From Neonectria sp. B-13 (lineage: Eukaryota; Ascomycota; Sordariomycetes; Hypocreales; Nectriaceae): 64,000 bases of DNA. Every line of letters begins with the position of its first letter. The stretch's first letter is position 1. Under the pieces are notes generated by a model. The model was not told the origin of the DNA. It did not search any database and saw nothing but the letters and a program-made list of their open reading frames with translations. The stretch covers positions 5,748,309-5,812,308 of the forward strand of contig NOKP01000002.1 of NCBI GenBank assembly GCA_002682825.1, read 5' to 3'. The position numbers and the translations under genes are program-made. Below are positions 23,653 to 34,314 of this stretch, one piece after another.

Positions 23653-24015
23653 TGCTGTCCGCCGAGGAGGAGAGTATACACAGTGTGGGTAGAATGAGAC
23701 TGTTTTAAACTGCTTTCTTTTTAGGCATTTGTATTTAACTTATCTTTGTACGGAATCTTTAGCATGTTTGCAAGGTATTGCGACGCCGTATTTCCCAGAG
23801 ATGTTGACATCATATCCCCACGACCTTCCGATCGTGATGACTCTGGCATGCCCGGTAACTTTGTACAATGAGCGGATTTGGAAGTGAAAGTAAAGCACTT
23901 GTAAAGAGAATATATACTACATAGCTAAAGAACCTATATATCTTGACTCAAATCTCGCCGAACAAAAACGTCGAGAGACTCGGGTACAAAGGCTTGACAA
24001 CTGTCTGCGTCAGAC
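23653..24015. other. Intergenic between convergent genes
   Basis: Holds the 3' ends of the Clr5-ankyrin and transporter genes. No feature recognised. Confidence 0.5.
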
Positions 24016-25848
24016 CTAGACCTTGTTTGCCTGGTGCTTGGCCTTCATATCCTTCTGCATCTGACTCGCCAACTTGACATCAAAGCCATTCTCAAACACC
24101 TGTCGAATGTCTTCAAGAGGAAGTCCATTGGCCTCGGGGAAGAGGAAGAGAATGAAGATGAAGCCGAAAAAGCAAATGGAAGCGTAGAAGCCGAAAGCGC
24201 CACTGGGAGTCATGCCCTTCATCATGGAAAGGAAGGTCGAAGCAATGATGATGTTGCAGCCCCAGCATGTGACGGTGTTCATCATGGTTCCCAGAGCGCG
24301 GACCTCGAGAGGGAGGAACTCGGTTCCGACCCAGGCGATGGTGGCAACACCGCCGGCGAAGCATGCGACGTAGATGATGATGGTGACCAGCACCAAGATT
24401 CCGGCCCAGTTGACCGACGAAGATTCGAGGATGAGATCCTTGGAAATGGGGATGTAGTGGAAAGCAACCGCAGCAACGATCATGCTCAAGGACTAGAAAA
24501 GGACTCAGGTTAGCCTGGAAATCTCGTTGGGCTTGCAGGTCAAATATTCTTACCATGCCGGCAACAGTGATCAGGAGAAGAATGCGCCGTCCCAGTTTGT
24601 CAACAAGAATAAGGTTAACGAAGCTGAAGACAAAGTTTGTTGCGCCGACGACGATGGCAACCGCGGTGGGCTTGTTGAATCCGACAAGAGCGAAAAGAGT
24701 AGCGGAGTAGTACATCAACGTGTTGAAACCACCAAGCTGGGAGACTGTTTCTGCGGTTAGCGAATTGCCTCATTGATACTTGGGTTTCAGGTCACTTACT
24801 AGCCATGACAGCACACGCGACAGTGAGCGCTCGGAGGTTGGAGGGAACGCAGTGGAGCTGCTTGAACTGCCACCAGAGAGACTTGCTGGCGACAAGCTGT
24901 GATTCGGCCTCAATGCTGTAGACGAGGTGATCCATCTTGGATTTCAGCTGCTCCTCGGTGGCGCTTGAGTAGACGCGGGCAATGACGACTCTGGCCTCAT
25001 CGACCTTGCCGTGGGCGATGAGCTGTCGGGGCGACTCGGGGCATTGGGGAAGGAGGCAGGCGAGAATGATGGGAGGGACACCTCCGATGGCGACCATCCA
25101 TCTCCAGCCGTTAGGGACATCAGTCAAAGCAGCGCCGAGAGCGTAGGAGATGAGCTGGCCGAAGGTGACGCTGAGGTTGTCGAAGGCGATCATGCGGCCT
25201 CGGTACTTGGCGGGGGCGAGTTCTCCAATATAGAGGGGCTAAATGAGGATGGTTAGAACGACTGGCTCTGGAATTCGAAGGATTGGGAGGCTTACAATGA
25301 TCATAGCAGCAGATCCAACACCGAGACCGACGACAAATCGGCCGACGGCCATCTGGGCGACGGTGAAGGAAGCAGCCTGGATAACGGAGCCGATGAGGAA
25401 GAGGAGACAGCCGGTGTAGATTCCCAGCTTTCGGCCGAATTTATCAGCTGGCAGACCGGCCATGAGGGCACCGATGAGGGCGCCTCCAGAGGTCAAAGAC
25501 GTGACAAGTTCCTGCTCGTGGGAAGAGAGTTCGTGGCCCAGGTCGTCACCTAGGGTGACCAGGACGGCCGAGATGACACCAGTATCATAGCCTATGCGAA
25601 GTCAGTATTTATTCCCTGATAGATGAGGCTGAAGGGTGGGACTCACCAAAGAGGAAGCCGCCCATTGCGACTGTGAGGGTGATGAGCCAGACGGCCTTGG
25701 AGGGCTTCGTCTCCTCGATGGAGTCGTCGAATTCAGTGACAGTGCCGTGATACTGCTCGACATGCTCGCAGCTCTCGGACGACTTTCCGAAGACGGCGTC
25801 TTCCTTGGCGGAAGCAGCCTTTTCGTGCTCGGTATCGTGGTGAGCCAT
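24016..25848 (-). CDS. MFS sugar transporter, myo-inositol type
   Basis: Five exons: 25848-25647, 25591-25296, 25238-24800, 24744-24554 and 24492-24016, giving 534 residues. It is a sugar-porter family member: GGFLFG-YDTGV in TM1, D-x-FGRK and DKLGRR loop motifs, P-L-YIGELAPAKYRG after TM4, and PESPRQL in the central loop. The sequence AFDNLSVTFGQLISYA plus PESPRQLIAHGK is typical of fungal myo-inositol (Itr-type) transporters. The substrate is an inference. Twelve hydrophobic segments can be placed. It is transcribed divergently from a transcription-factor gene at 26649. Confidence 0.9.
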
Positions 25849-26648
25849 GTTGGAGGTTTGAAGAGAAACAATGAGTTCGAAGAGGAGAGATCAAGACGAC
25901 TAATGATGCTTGGAAGAATGAAAATGGCCAGAGAATCAAAGCCGGTTGCTTGCTTGCTGCGACTCTTCTGGATTCGATGGTGGCAGGTGGCCAAATATAT
26001 ACTCGGCATTGGGGTGACTGGGTAGTTTCACACCGAGCCTAGGGAAAGGCGAGAACTAGGCCTCTCCGAGAGGGTGTCCCCTCTTCCCCAGGCGGAGCAT
26101 GCCTGAGCAGACTAGGTTTCCCAGACCCTTTTTCCCAGTTTCCACTCCAAATTCCGGGGGCCTCTTTTCTGGGGGAGCGCTAGACTGGGCTTAATTTTAC
26201 GGGGGCGGAGTCGGTTCTGGGGTTGGCGTGGTTGGCAACATGCGGGGTAGCGGCCAGATGGCGCGGAGAGCGGGCGGTGAATATTACTCTGTGGGATTCA
26301 AAAGGAAGAGAGGTCCGCGTCGTGGGTTGGCACGAGCCTGGGCTTGGTCTGTGTCTGTGTCGTTGGTGACGCTGTGGGATGACTTGACTTGACTTTGGTG
26401 GCCAGACTCTAGTCTAGCAAGGGATACGACCTGGATAAACATCATCACTCACTTGTCTCAAGCCATTTCTCCGACTGTGCGACTCCGACTCTCGAGAATC
26501 GAACCAAACGACCCGCCTGTCCTACGCCATACGCCCGTGTCGCCGTCCCTATCGCCATCCCCATCCCCATCCCATCCCCCATCCATATCCCTATCCCTAT
26601 CCCTATCTTTACCCTGCCGAGTCCTCTTCTCCAAGCTCCAACCCCCAA
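25849..26648. promoter_or_regulatory. Divergent promoter, transporter versus TF gene; contains simple repeats
   Basis: About 800 bases between divergent starts. GC-rich stretches with G/C runs are present around 26040-26220. A (CCATCC/CTATCC)n tract lies at its right end (see repeat). Confidence 0.5.
26548..26608 (+). repeat. CCATCC/CTATCC simple-sequence tract
   Basis: Imperfect tandem hexamers (ATCCCC, then CTATCC) run over about 60 bases in the leader of the downstream gene. On the minus strand they give a spurious Asp/Gly-rich ORF. Confidence 0.8.
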
Positions 26649-28375
26649 ATGGCCGGCTCGCTTGCCCCGGCGTGGTCCAGTCCGCTCCCTTCCCTGCTGC
26701 CCGTGGCGAATCCCCTCGCCGCCGAAGATGACCGCGAAAGGTGTGTTTGCCCTCCTCCACCGTGCTGTCTGTCGCTGCAAGGATCTTGACCGTTTCGCCT
26801 TTAGCTCTGATGCCCCCGCGGCGAGCTGTCCGACGCCTCCACCCGTTGTCCAGTACGGATTTGGGGTCCCGTTGAACACCCACAAGGAGGCAAAGTACTT
26901 TATGCATTACATACGCAACTTGGCCTCTTGGGTAAGCCCGCCCCATCCATCGTGGTTCGAGGCCCGATAGATTCAGTAGAGCAGGAATGATAATAACGTC
27001 GTTTCTAGTTCGACACATGCGATCCGGCACGCCACTTTGGCATCGAGGTGCCAAAGCGCGCCCATCACCTGCCCTTGCTGGCGTACTGCATCCTGGCCTT
27101 CTCGGCGCGCCAACTGAGTCTAACCACGGGCCTCGATGACGAGAGCCACAGCGCATACTATAGCCATGCATTGCGGATACTCATTCCTATTTTCGACGAT
27201 CCCAACGAGGCCATGAACGAAAATGTATTGGCTGGAATCGTGATATTGCGGTCCTACGAGGAAATGTTCGGTAGGTACCTCAATTGGCTGTAACTAAACT
27301 TTCAATACTGACTTGTCCTGAGAGGGGGATGTCAACACCCATCTGACGGGCAGCTCGCGGCTTCTCAACTCCGGATCCCGCTTTATCGATCGAGGCGGCC
27401 TCGGAGAAGCTGCTAGTTGGGTTGTGCTTCGTCAAGATCTCTACGTGTGTTTGACTCGCTCACTGCCCTTGCGAATAAGCTTGGACAGTTATAGAAACTC
27501 GTCGTCGTTTGTTGACACTTGTGATCATTCGTTGGCGAATCGAGCTGTCTTTATTTGCGGTCGAGTGGTGGCATATGCGATGGGACCAGTCACGAATCTT
27601 GATCCCGACCTCTGGGAGGAGCTGGACAAGGACATGAAGAACTGGCATCAATCAACTCCTTGGAGGTTTCTCGCCTACACGGCCGAATCGGCGGCGGCCA
27701 GGAGCGACACCGACTCGGCATTTCCTACACTTTGGATGCCGCGAAGAGTGCAGGGTAGGTTCACTTGCAACTATCCCCCGTCTTCCAAACCAACATGCTT
27801 ACTCCGAGTTCCTAGTACTCGGCTATCAGCACTACTATCTCGCCCGGATGATCCTCGACATGTTCCACCCTAAACTCTGGACACCAAGCTTTGAGGCTTT
27901 CCGTAGTCGGGCTTTAACGCAGGTAAGTGAAGTGACTCCGGGCCGATGGCTGAATGCGTGTATTTACGGCGAGACTATCAGGATCGAGTGCGCGAGTCTC
28001 TGCGAATCCTGCTCGGCCTCGCAATCAGCAACGCAGGCGACGCGACGGTCGACTTCACAGCACACCATACCCTGCACGCCTGTAAGTCCAGATCCCCACG
28101 CGGTCGTTTGTGGTGTAAAGCTAAGCGAGTCAGTTGGCGGGTTCCTGAGGGATACTCGCGAGCACCACGAGGTTCTCCGATTCCTCCAACGCATGACGGA
28201 GTATATGGGTTGGCCCACGCAGGGCTTGGCGGACAAGCTGCGCGAGCAGTGGCAACAGGTCAAGCGCAGTCCGGGGAACGAATCCATTTCTCCGCACGGC
28301 TCCAGGGAGCGAGAGCAGGTGCTTCCGCAATCTGGGGTCTGGGGTCCGGGGCGAGCAGAATCAGATAGGGCCTAA
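26649..28375 (+). CDS. Fungal-specific transcription-factor-domain protein, no zinc cluster seen
   Basis: Proposed exons: 26649-26740, 26805-26934, 27010-27270, about 27328-27753, 27817-27920, 27980-28081 and 28133-28375 (several boundaries approximate). The body has the fungal TF domain of ARCA-like regulators: EAKYFMHYIRNLASWFD-CDP-RHFG, LPLLAYCILAFSARQLS, L-AGIVILRSYEEMF, H-LTGSSRLL, LG-AASWVVLRQDLYV, L-WEELDKDMKNW, and YQHYYLARMILDMF. The C-terminus has L-FLQRMTEYMGWPT. No CxxCRxxK cluster could be found upstream at 25850-26650, so the DNA-binding domain is absent, lost or in an exon I missed. The divergent myo-inositol-type transporter suggests co-regulation. Confidence 0.75.
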
Positions 28376-28798
28376 CCGGCGAGGCATTACCAACTCGGCT
28401 CGTTCGAGATTAGTGCGGCCCGCGAACAAGTTGCATCAGACAACCCCTGGACCATCTCCAACTGCTAGTGTGGAGGTGTGGGGGAAACGTCACGGAATTA
28501 CTTGCCCCATGGGCCAACGCGGAGCCCTTCGCCGAATACACACAGCATGCGGAAAGCGACCCAACCGCCACGTCCATCATCTAGACCTGTCATTCTCCAC
28601 ACGCTCCTCACACGCTCCACATCCCCAGCTTTTATCCTCGCCCGGGCACATGTCCGCCTCCAACCCGCGTATATCATGACCTTGAAAGCCCATGCACACC
28701 TAGTAACATCATCTCCTCCATCATTCCACCAGAACAAGCATTGACCATTTCTCCTGTCTGAGCAATTCAATCTTTTCCCATTGTCCATTGCAACCAAG
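28376..28798. promoter_or_regulatory. Intergenic, promoter of the CPR gene
   Basis: C-rich sequence with a pyrimidine-rich stretch at about 28560-28770 ahead of the CPR start. No further feature recognised. Confidence 0.5.
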
Positions 28799-30982
28799 AT
28801 GGCCATGAACTCCTTGCCAAGACAGGCCTACCTCGACGGCATCGGCCAGGTCCTTGGCCGCATTGGCCCTACGTCCTATCTCGACACCCTTGCCCTCACA
28901 ACTGTTGGCTTAGTGTCGGGCGCCTATGTTCTGGCCGACCAAATCTGGGGCAAACCTGATCCTCACAATTACATCTTCTTTGAGAGGCCGCAAGAAATCG
29001 ATGGAGCTGCGCGGGCGGCCAACGCGGTCACCCGCAACATCGCCGATAGAATGGAGGAGCTGGTGAGTTTTTCAAATCCATTTATCGAAGCTCCGAGCTA
29101 ATCTTCAAAATAGGGCAAACAAGCTGTTGTCTTTTGGGGCTCGCAGTCGGGAACTGGCGAAGCTTTTGCCAGTCGTCTCGTCAGGGAGCTAGGCCAGCGC
29201 TTCCGCCTGGATGCGATGGCTGCTGATCTCTCCGACTTCGATCCCGAGACCATTGCTCTGATTCCCACGACCAAAGTCGCCATTTTCATCCTCTCAACCT
29301 ACGGAGAGGGCGACCCAAGTGACAACGCCGCCCAGTTCTGGGAGTGGGCGACGAAGCTCAAGGAGACGCCGCTTCAGCAGCTCCGATATGCCGCCTTTGG
29401 CCTCGGCAACAGCAACTACCAGTACTACAACCGCGTCGTGGACTTGGTGCACCAGTCTCTAACACGCGGCGGTGCCAAGTCACTTCTGCCGGTTGGAATG
29501 GCTGATGATGCGCTCGGCTCAACTGAGGAGGATTTCCTCTCTTGGAAGAACGAGCTGTATGCCTTCTGCCGCCAGGAGCTTCACCTCGAAGAGCAAGCGG
29601 CCAAGTACGAGCCGACCATCGAGGCATTCCACGATGAGTCTCTGGAGCCCATTGATCTCTTCCACGGAGAGCCAGTGGCCCACAAGTCGGTGAGCGGCGA
29701 GAGCACCATCGGCGCCGTCAAAATCCTGCGTTCGTACGAGCTCTTCAACTCTCCTACTCGAAACTGCCTCCACATGGACGTGGATCTTTCCGAACACCCT
29801 GAATGGAGCTACAAGACCGGCGATCACCTGGCCATCTGGCCCGTGAACCCAGACCAGGAGGTGGACCGCCTTCTCCGCGCTCTAGGACACTCTGAGAGCC
29901 GCGATGTGCCTCTGTGCTTCCGGTCGCTGGACTCGGCCGTTCACATCCCCGTCCCATCTCCGACCTCCCTCTCAGCCCTCTTCCGATACTACTTGGAGAT
30001 CTGCGCCGCCGTGTCTCGAGAGACGGTCTCCAGCCTCATCGAGTTTGCGCCTTCAGAGGGCGCCAAGAAGTTCCTCACGGATCTCTACGAGTCCAAGGAA
30101 GGGTACTCTGCCTTCTTGGCCCGCGAGCACATCACCGTTGGAAAGCTGCTTGAAATGGCTGCTGGAACCGACGGAGGAGTTTGGTCCACCATCCCGCTTT
30201 CATATCTCGTCGAGACTCTGCCGCGTACTCGACCTCGCTACTACTCTATCTCGTCTTCCAGCGTTCTCTCCCCTCGAGTTGCTGCTGTAACCGCTCTTGT
30301 CTCCAACACGGAATTATCTGGCGAGAATGCTTCCGCGATTCCCGGTCTTACCACCAACTATCTCTTGTCTCTCTCTGATTCAATCAACATGGAAAAATCT
30401 TCTCGACCCCACCCTCAAGGCTTCTCCTACGAGCTTCAAGGTCCCGCGCAGGCATTGGAGGGCGCCAAAATCTTCGCTCAGTTGCGAAGATCCACATTCA
30501 AGCTCCCAGCACTGGCGTCGACGCCTCTCATCATGGCTGCTGCCGGTACCGGAATTGCGCCATTCCGTGCTTTCATCGCGGAGCGACTGCGTTTGAAATC
30601 CATGGGCCGAAAGATTGGAGAGATGGTTCTCTTCTTCGGCTGTCGCCACACCGAAGAGGACTTCATCTACCGGTCTGAGCTGGAGCAGATGGAGTCGGAG
30701 TCGGAGGGCAAGCTCCGCATCGTCACGGCTTTCTCACGGGTCAATGGGCAGAAGAAGATGTATGTGCAGGACAAGATGCACGAGCTGGGCAGTGACGTGT
30801 CGCGTCTGCTTGCCGATGATGCCACCCTTTACATCTGTGGAAGGGCGAGCATGGCTAGAGAGATTGGAAAGACTGTCAGCGCCATGGTTGGAAAGGAAAA
30901 GGAGTTGTCGCAATCAGAGGCGCAGGAATGGGCTGCTTCGATGAAGCGAGGCCGAAAGTGGCAGGAGGATGTTTGGGGTTAA
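28799..30982 (+). CDS. NADPH-cytochrome P450 reductase
   Basis: Two exons (28799-29062, 29114-30982) give 710 residues, the normal CPR length. An N-terminal membrane anchor (YLDTLALTTVGLVSGAYVLA) is followed by the FMN-binding flavodoxin domain (SQSGTGEAFASRL, STYGEGDPSDNAAQF, FGLGNSNYQYYN), the FAD/connecting domain (RPRYYSISSSS), and the NADPH domain (GTGIAPFRAF, FFGCRH, YICGRASMARE, C-terminal W). It passes electrons from NADPH to ER P450s. Most Pezizomycotina have a housekeeping CPR. This one sits 3.3 kb from a P450 with a regulator between them, so it may be a dedicated paralogue. Which copy it is cannot be told from this window. Confidence 0.95.
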
Positions 30983-31136
30983 CTGTCGATTGTTAGACTA
31001 AAAGATTAAAATTCCAGTGTCTTTGGTTAATGAACATAGACTACCACTTCATATTCTTTTCTTATACAAGTGACGACCACTAGATAGATGAAGCTTCTGG
31101 GTATTTTGATAATAATTCTTTCTCTTCGCCCCACGA

Positions 31137-33575
31137 CTAAATAGATCCAGTCCTTAGGTCCTTGACTGACCAACCCCATGCCTCTAGTAAATGCCTTTGT
31201 CTGAAACCTTTTGTTAGGATATGCAAAGAGTTGATAAGAAATGAGACGACTTGTTTCTGTCTTGGACTTACGCAGGTTTGGTTGATAGCCCGTACATGCT
31301 GGTTGTTTTGACGAGCACGTTCAGCAGAGCATGTTGCTGATCTGGGTTGGTAAACCGGTCCCCCACCACCGAGATTGCCATGCATGCGGTTCTGTCTTGG
31401 CATTAGTAGATGATCTAAGAGATCGGTGCTTGATCGTACATGTGCATTGGGTTGATTTCGCTGATAGAGTCCGCGATTCCGCAAATAATTTCGAGGTCGT
31501 TCTTGGTTTCGGCCTGTGATGATCGGTCTCAGTACAAAGTCGAAAAAGAAACACGAGTCGAGGACGTCGACTCACATCAATCCAACGGGAGGCTTCTTGC
31601 CCAGCTTTGCAAAGCCGTGGAACTCTAGGGTCATAGACAACAAGCAGAATCCTGGCAAGGTGAAAGTACTGTAGCCCGGCAGCCACACAGTCGTTCATCA
31701 ACCAGATATCGGGGAAGACTTCCCCTGCCTGCCTACGACGAATCATAACAGGGGTGTATGAAGATGGGTTGGTCATCATCCAGTTCGACGACGACTCCAA
31801 CAAGCGATCGTATGTAGCCGTGCTCTTGTCGTTTCCGAAGCAGTACTGGACGGTGGCTAATAGATCGACAAGCATCCTATTTGCTCTAGCGCGATCATCT
31901 CTGCTCTCTGTTAGATGTTCAAGCCTAGAATGGGCGATATCTATGCTCAGTGGAATCTGATTCAAGACTGCTAAGAATAACTCTTGTCGTAGTCTCGCCC
32001 ATAGAACATCGTCGTGAAGCGTCTCGAGAGCTCTAGACGCCAGCGGGGAGGTTTGTAGGTTCTTCGATGTACTAAATTGGGTAACTGAGGAGTCTGACGT
32101 GGTGGCTAAATGAGATGAGAGTAATTAGAGATCTGTTCTCAAAGGTGAAGAGTGAAAGGGCGTGTCGGGAAGTAGTGTAAAGAGTTCCCTTACCGTCCAT
32201 ATTCAAAATAAAGTGATGTAACAGAAGAGCAACATCTAGGGAATCATCATCCATGCCAGTCAAGGCAAGCTGCTCCAAATTCACATCGAGTTTCGCCGCC
32301 CGTTGAGGCTCCCCCTTGGTGGCATTGGAGTGCCACGCGGAGACGGCCAAGATGAGTTCGAGGAGGGGAGGACTCAAAGTTGCCTGCGATGGTATCCGTT
32401 CGGTGAAGTACTTATTGGGGTCGTAGGAATCAAAGGCCGGCCCGATGTTTCTCACGTAGTAGCGAAAGAGGTCGGCCTTTCCGCGCTCATTCAACGGCGC
32501 GCTCGAAACATCGAGGCGTGGCGAGGCACCGAATTGAAGAATGGAGTACGGGCTTAGAGTGCTGTGGCTTGCAAGTGAATAGGACTGCGGGTCGTCGTGG
32601 TCGTGGCGGAATGACGGGGGTGTGGTCATGGATAGCAGATGGGCTGAATGTTGCGATACGTCAAAGCCCAGCTTGGGGGTTTCTACCATGGAGCCTGAGA
32701 ACCCCATCGACGAAGTGGACCGGCCATCAGCATCGACGTGTCTCACGGTGAGAACATCGGTGCCCCAGTGGGAAGTCTTCTGCGCCTTTGCTGGGCCTGG
32801 AGCGGCATCGGTCGATGTCGGACTCGACGGTGCTCTGTTGGCCGAGACCTGTCGAGAGTCTCCGTCGTCATCATCATCATCGTCTTCGTAATATCTAGCG
32901 ACCTCAAGGCTCTGGTCTAGGAACTTGAGCTTCTTGCCTGAAGTCTTGCACCAGACTTGGGTGCCCAAGAACTCGGGTTGTGTGGCCCTAGGTACGAGAG
33001 GTTAAACACGGCGGTATGGGAAAGCCGGCCCGTGACGCGACGCATGACTCCGGACCGGCGCAGGGAAGCCAAAAAGAGTGGAGGCATAGAGTGGAGAGAG
33101 GCTCACCCGGTGTTAGAATTACTGTTATGACGGAAGCGAACCTTCAGACTTCGGTTGCACTGTATCCTCTTCTTGACGCACTGGGCGCAGGGCTTCTCGC
33201 CGTCGCCTGTGCGGACGAGATAACAACGACCAAGTCAGCGAATGGGGCACGAGGCGAAAGAGGCGCGTGGGGAGGTGGGGGGGATGCAACTTACACTTGA
33301 GATGTCTAAAGGGATGACGATCATGTGAGCCAGGATTCGCGATCGGTGACAATTCCCTTGTTGGGGAGGATGTGGAAGGATGCGGGCTACTTGCCTTGCA
33401 CGGCAGTTCTTTGGGAGGAGGCGTTAGTTTCGACGTGTCAGATTGGGTAGGAATGCCAGAGCAAAATCAGACAGAGAGAGAGAGGGAGAGATGTGGATAG
33501 ACAAGACAGGGTCGAGGGCAAGGGGATGGACTTGGCTACCTCGCATCCAGGCCGTCTTGGTCCGGTCGGCGGCAT
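31137..33575 (-). CDS. Zn2Cys6 transcription factor with microexons
   Basis: Nine exons fit in phase: 33575-33540, 33408-33395 (14 bases), 33305-33295 (11 bases), 33206-33107, 32987-32194, 32105-31576, 31513-31440, 31391-31272 and 31200-31137, giving 580 residues. Splicing joins RRPGCE, NCRAR, HLK and CDGEKPCAQCVKKRIQC into a perfect binuclear zinc cluster. The intron after the 14-base exon has a GC donor (AAG|GCAAGT). The remainder has an Asp-rich run (residues about 85-92) and the fungal TF domain (FRYYVRNIGPAFDSYDP, LLELILAVSAWHS, LLHHFILNMDG, WLMNDCVAAGLQYFHLARILL, LLEAWGWSV). It lies between the CPR and the P450, convergent with the first and divergent from the second, so it probably regulates one or both. 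Confidence 0.82.
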
Positions 33576-34314
33576 AACGTAGTGTCGGTAGTATCGCGCA
33601 GTACGAGGGAGGAGAGAGTATCACGTATTCCCGGTTCTCATGGGCGTACTCTCTCACGTGGGCGGCGTCGGTCGGTCGGTCGGTAGTGGTGATGGATGCG
33701 GATGCGGATGCGGATGCGGATGCTGGAGGCGGGTCTCGCTGCAGCGGTCCGGGGCGGGGACTCTCGCGGTTTATATCCCTTTTCGACTCGTTGGGAAATG
33801 TCTTCGCAAGGCCCAAATCCCGATCAGGGGGCCATGACGGGCGGTGGGTCTGCGGACGCGGGGTCGTGCGGAGAGAAGGCCTAGCAGGACTAGCCGCGAG
33901 GACGCTGCGCACTGCGTTGGCTGTGGTTCGCTGCGAGATGGCTTCGAGGCGTTTGGCGATGCGTCCAAGAGCCCAAGACGCTAACTGTAGATGCGGGGAA
34001 AGGCCTCAATTACCGATCTGCAGTGTCATCTAGCGTCGCTGAATCCTTGCCCAATCTGGCATTGCCTTGGGACGGACACGCCGGCCATCGTGGGATGCGC
34101 AGTCCGTCGCGATCCATCCATATAAGACGCTGCGGCTGCGCGACTCGCAGTTTCCATCCCCCCAAACAAACCATTCTCCCCAGATTCCTTAGGCTCTTAG
34201 ATCCTTTGGCTTTCCTTCTCTCCTTCTTGGAGCAAGACACAGTTCTTTCCCGCAGCTTGCCTGCCGTCACTCTTCTTCTTCTTGGTGTCACCCTTCTGAC
34301 AGTCCTCCTCCGTC
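33576..34314. promoter_or_regulatory. Divergent promoter between the Zn2Cys6 gene and the P450
   Basis: About 740 bases. It contains GGTC repeats (about 33667-33683) and the GGATGC tandem array (separate entry). TATAAGACG at about 34120 precedes the P450 ATG by roughly 190 bases and may be a TATA-like element. The pyrimidine-rich leader of the P450 covers 34150-34314. Confidence 0.5.
33694..33723 (+). repeat. GGATGC x5 tandem repeat
   Basis: Five perfect copies of the hexamer GGATGC in the leader/promoter of the minus-strand Zn2Cys6 gene. Confidence 0.95.

Noticed and set aside
26458..27171. 237-codon minus-strand ORF
   Set aside because: Its Asp/Gly-rich half is the complement of the CCATCC/CTATCC repeat and it is antisense to the exons of the TF gene.
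33694..33723. GGATGC repeats as a CRISPR or origin-like array
   Set aside because: The units are six-base and without spacers, so this is a simple microsatellite.
33424..33912. 162-codon minus-strand ORF with a Ser/Ala repeat
   Set aside because: It reads the GGATGC repeat in the TF leader; the same strand is better explained by the first exon at 33575-33540.
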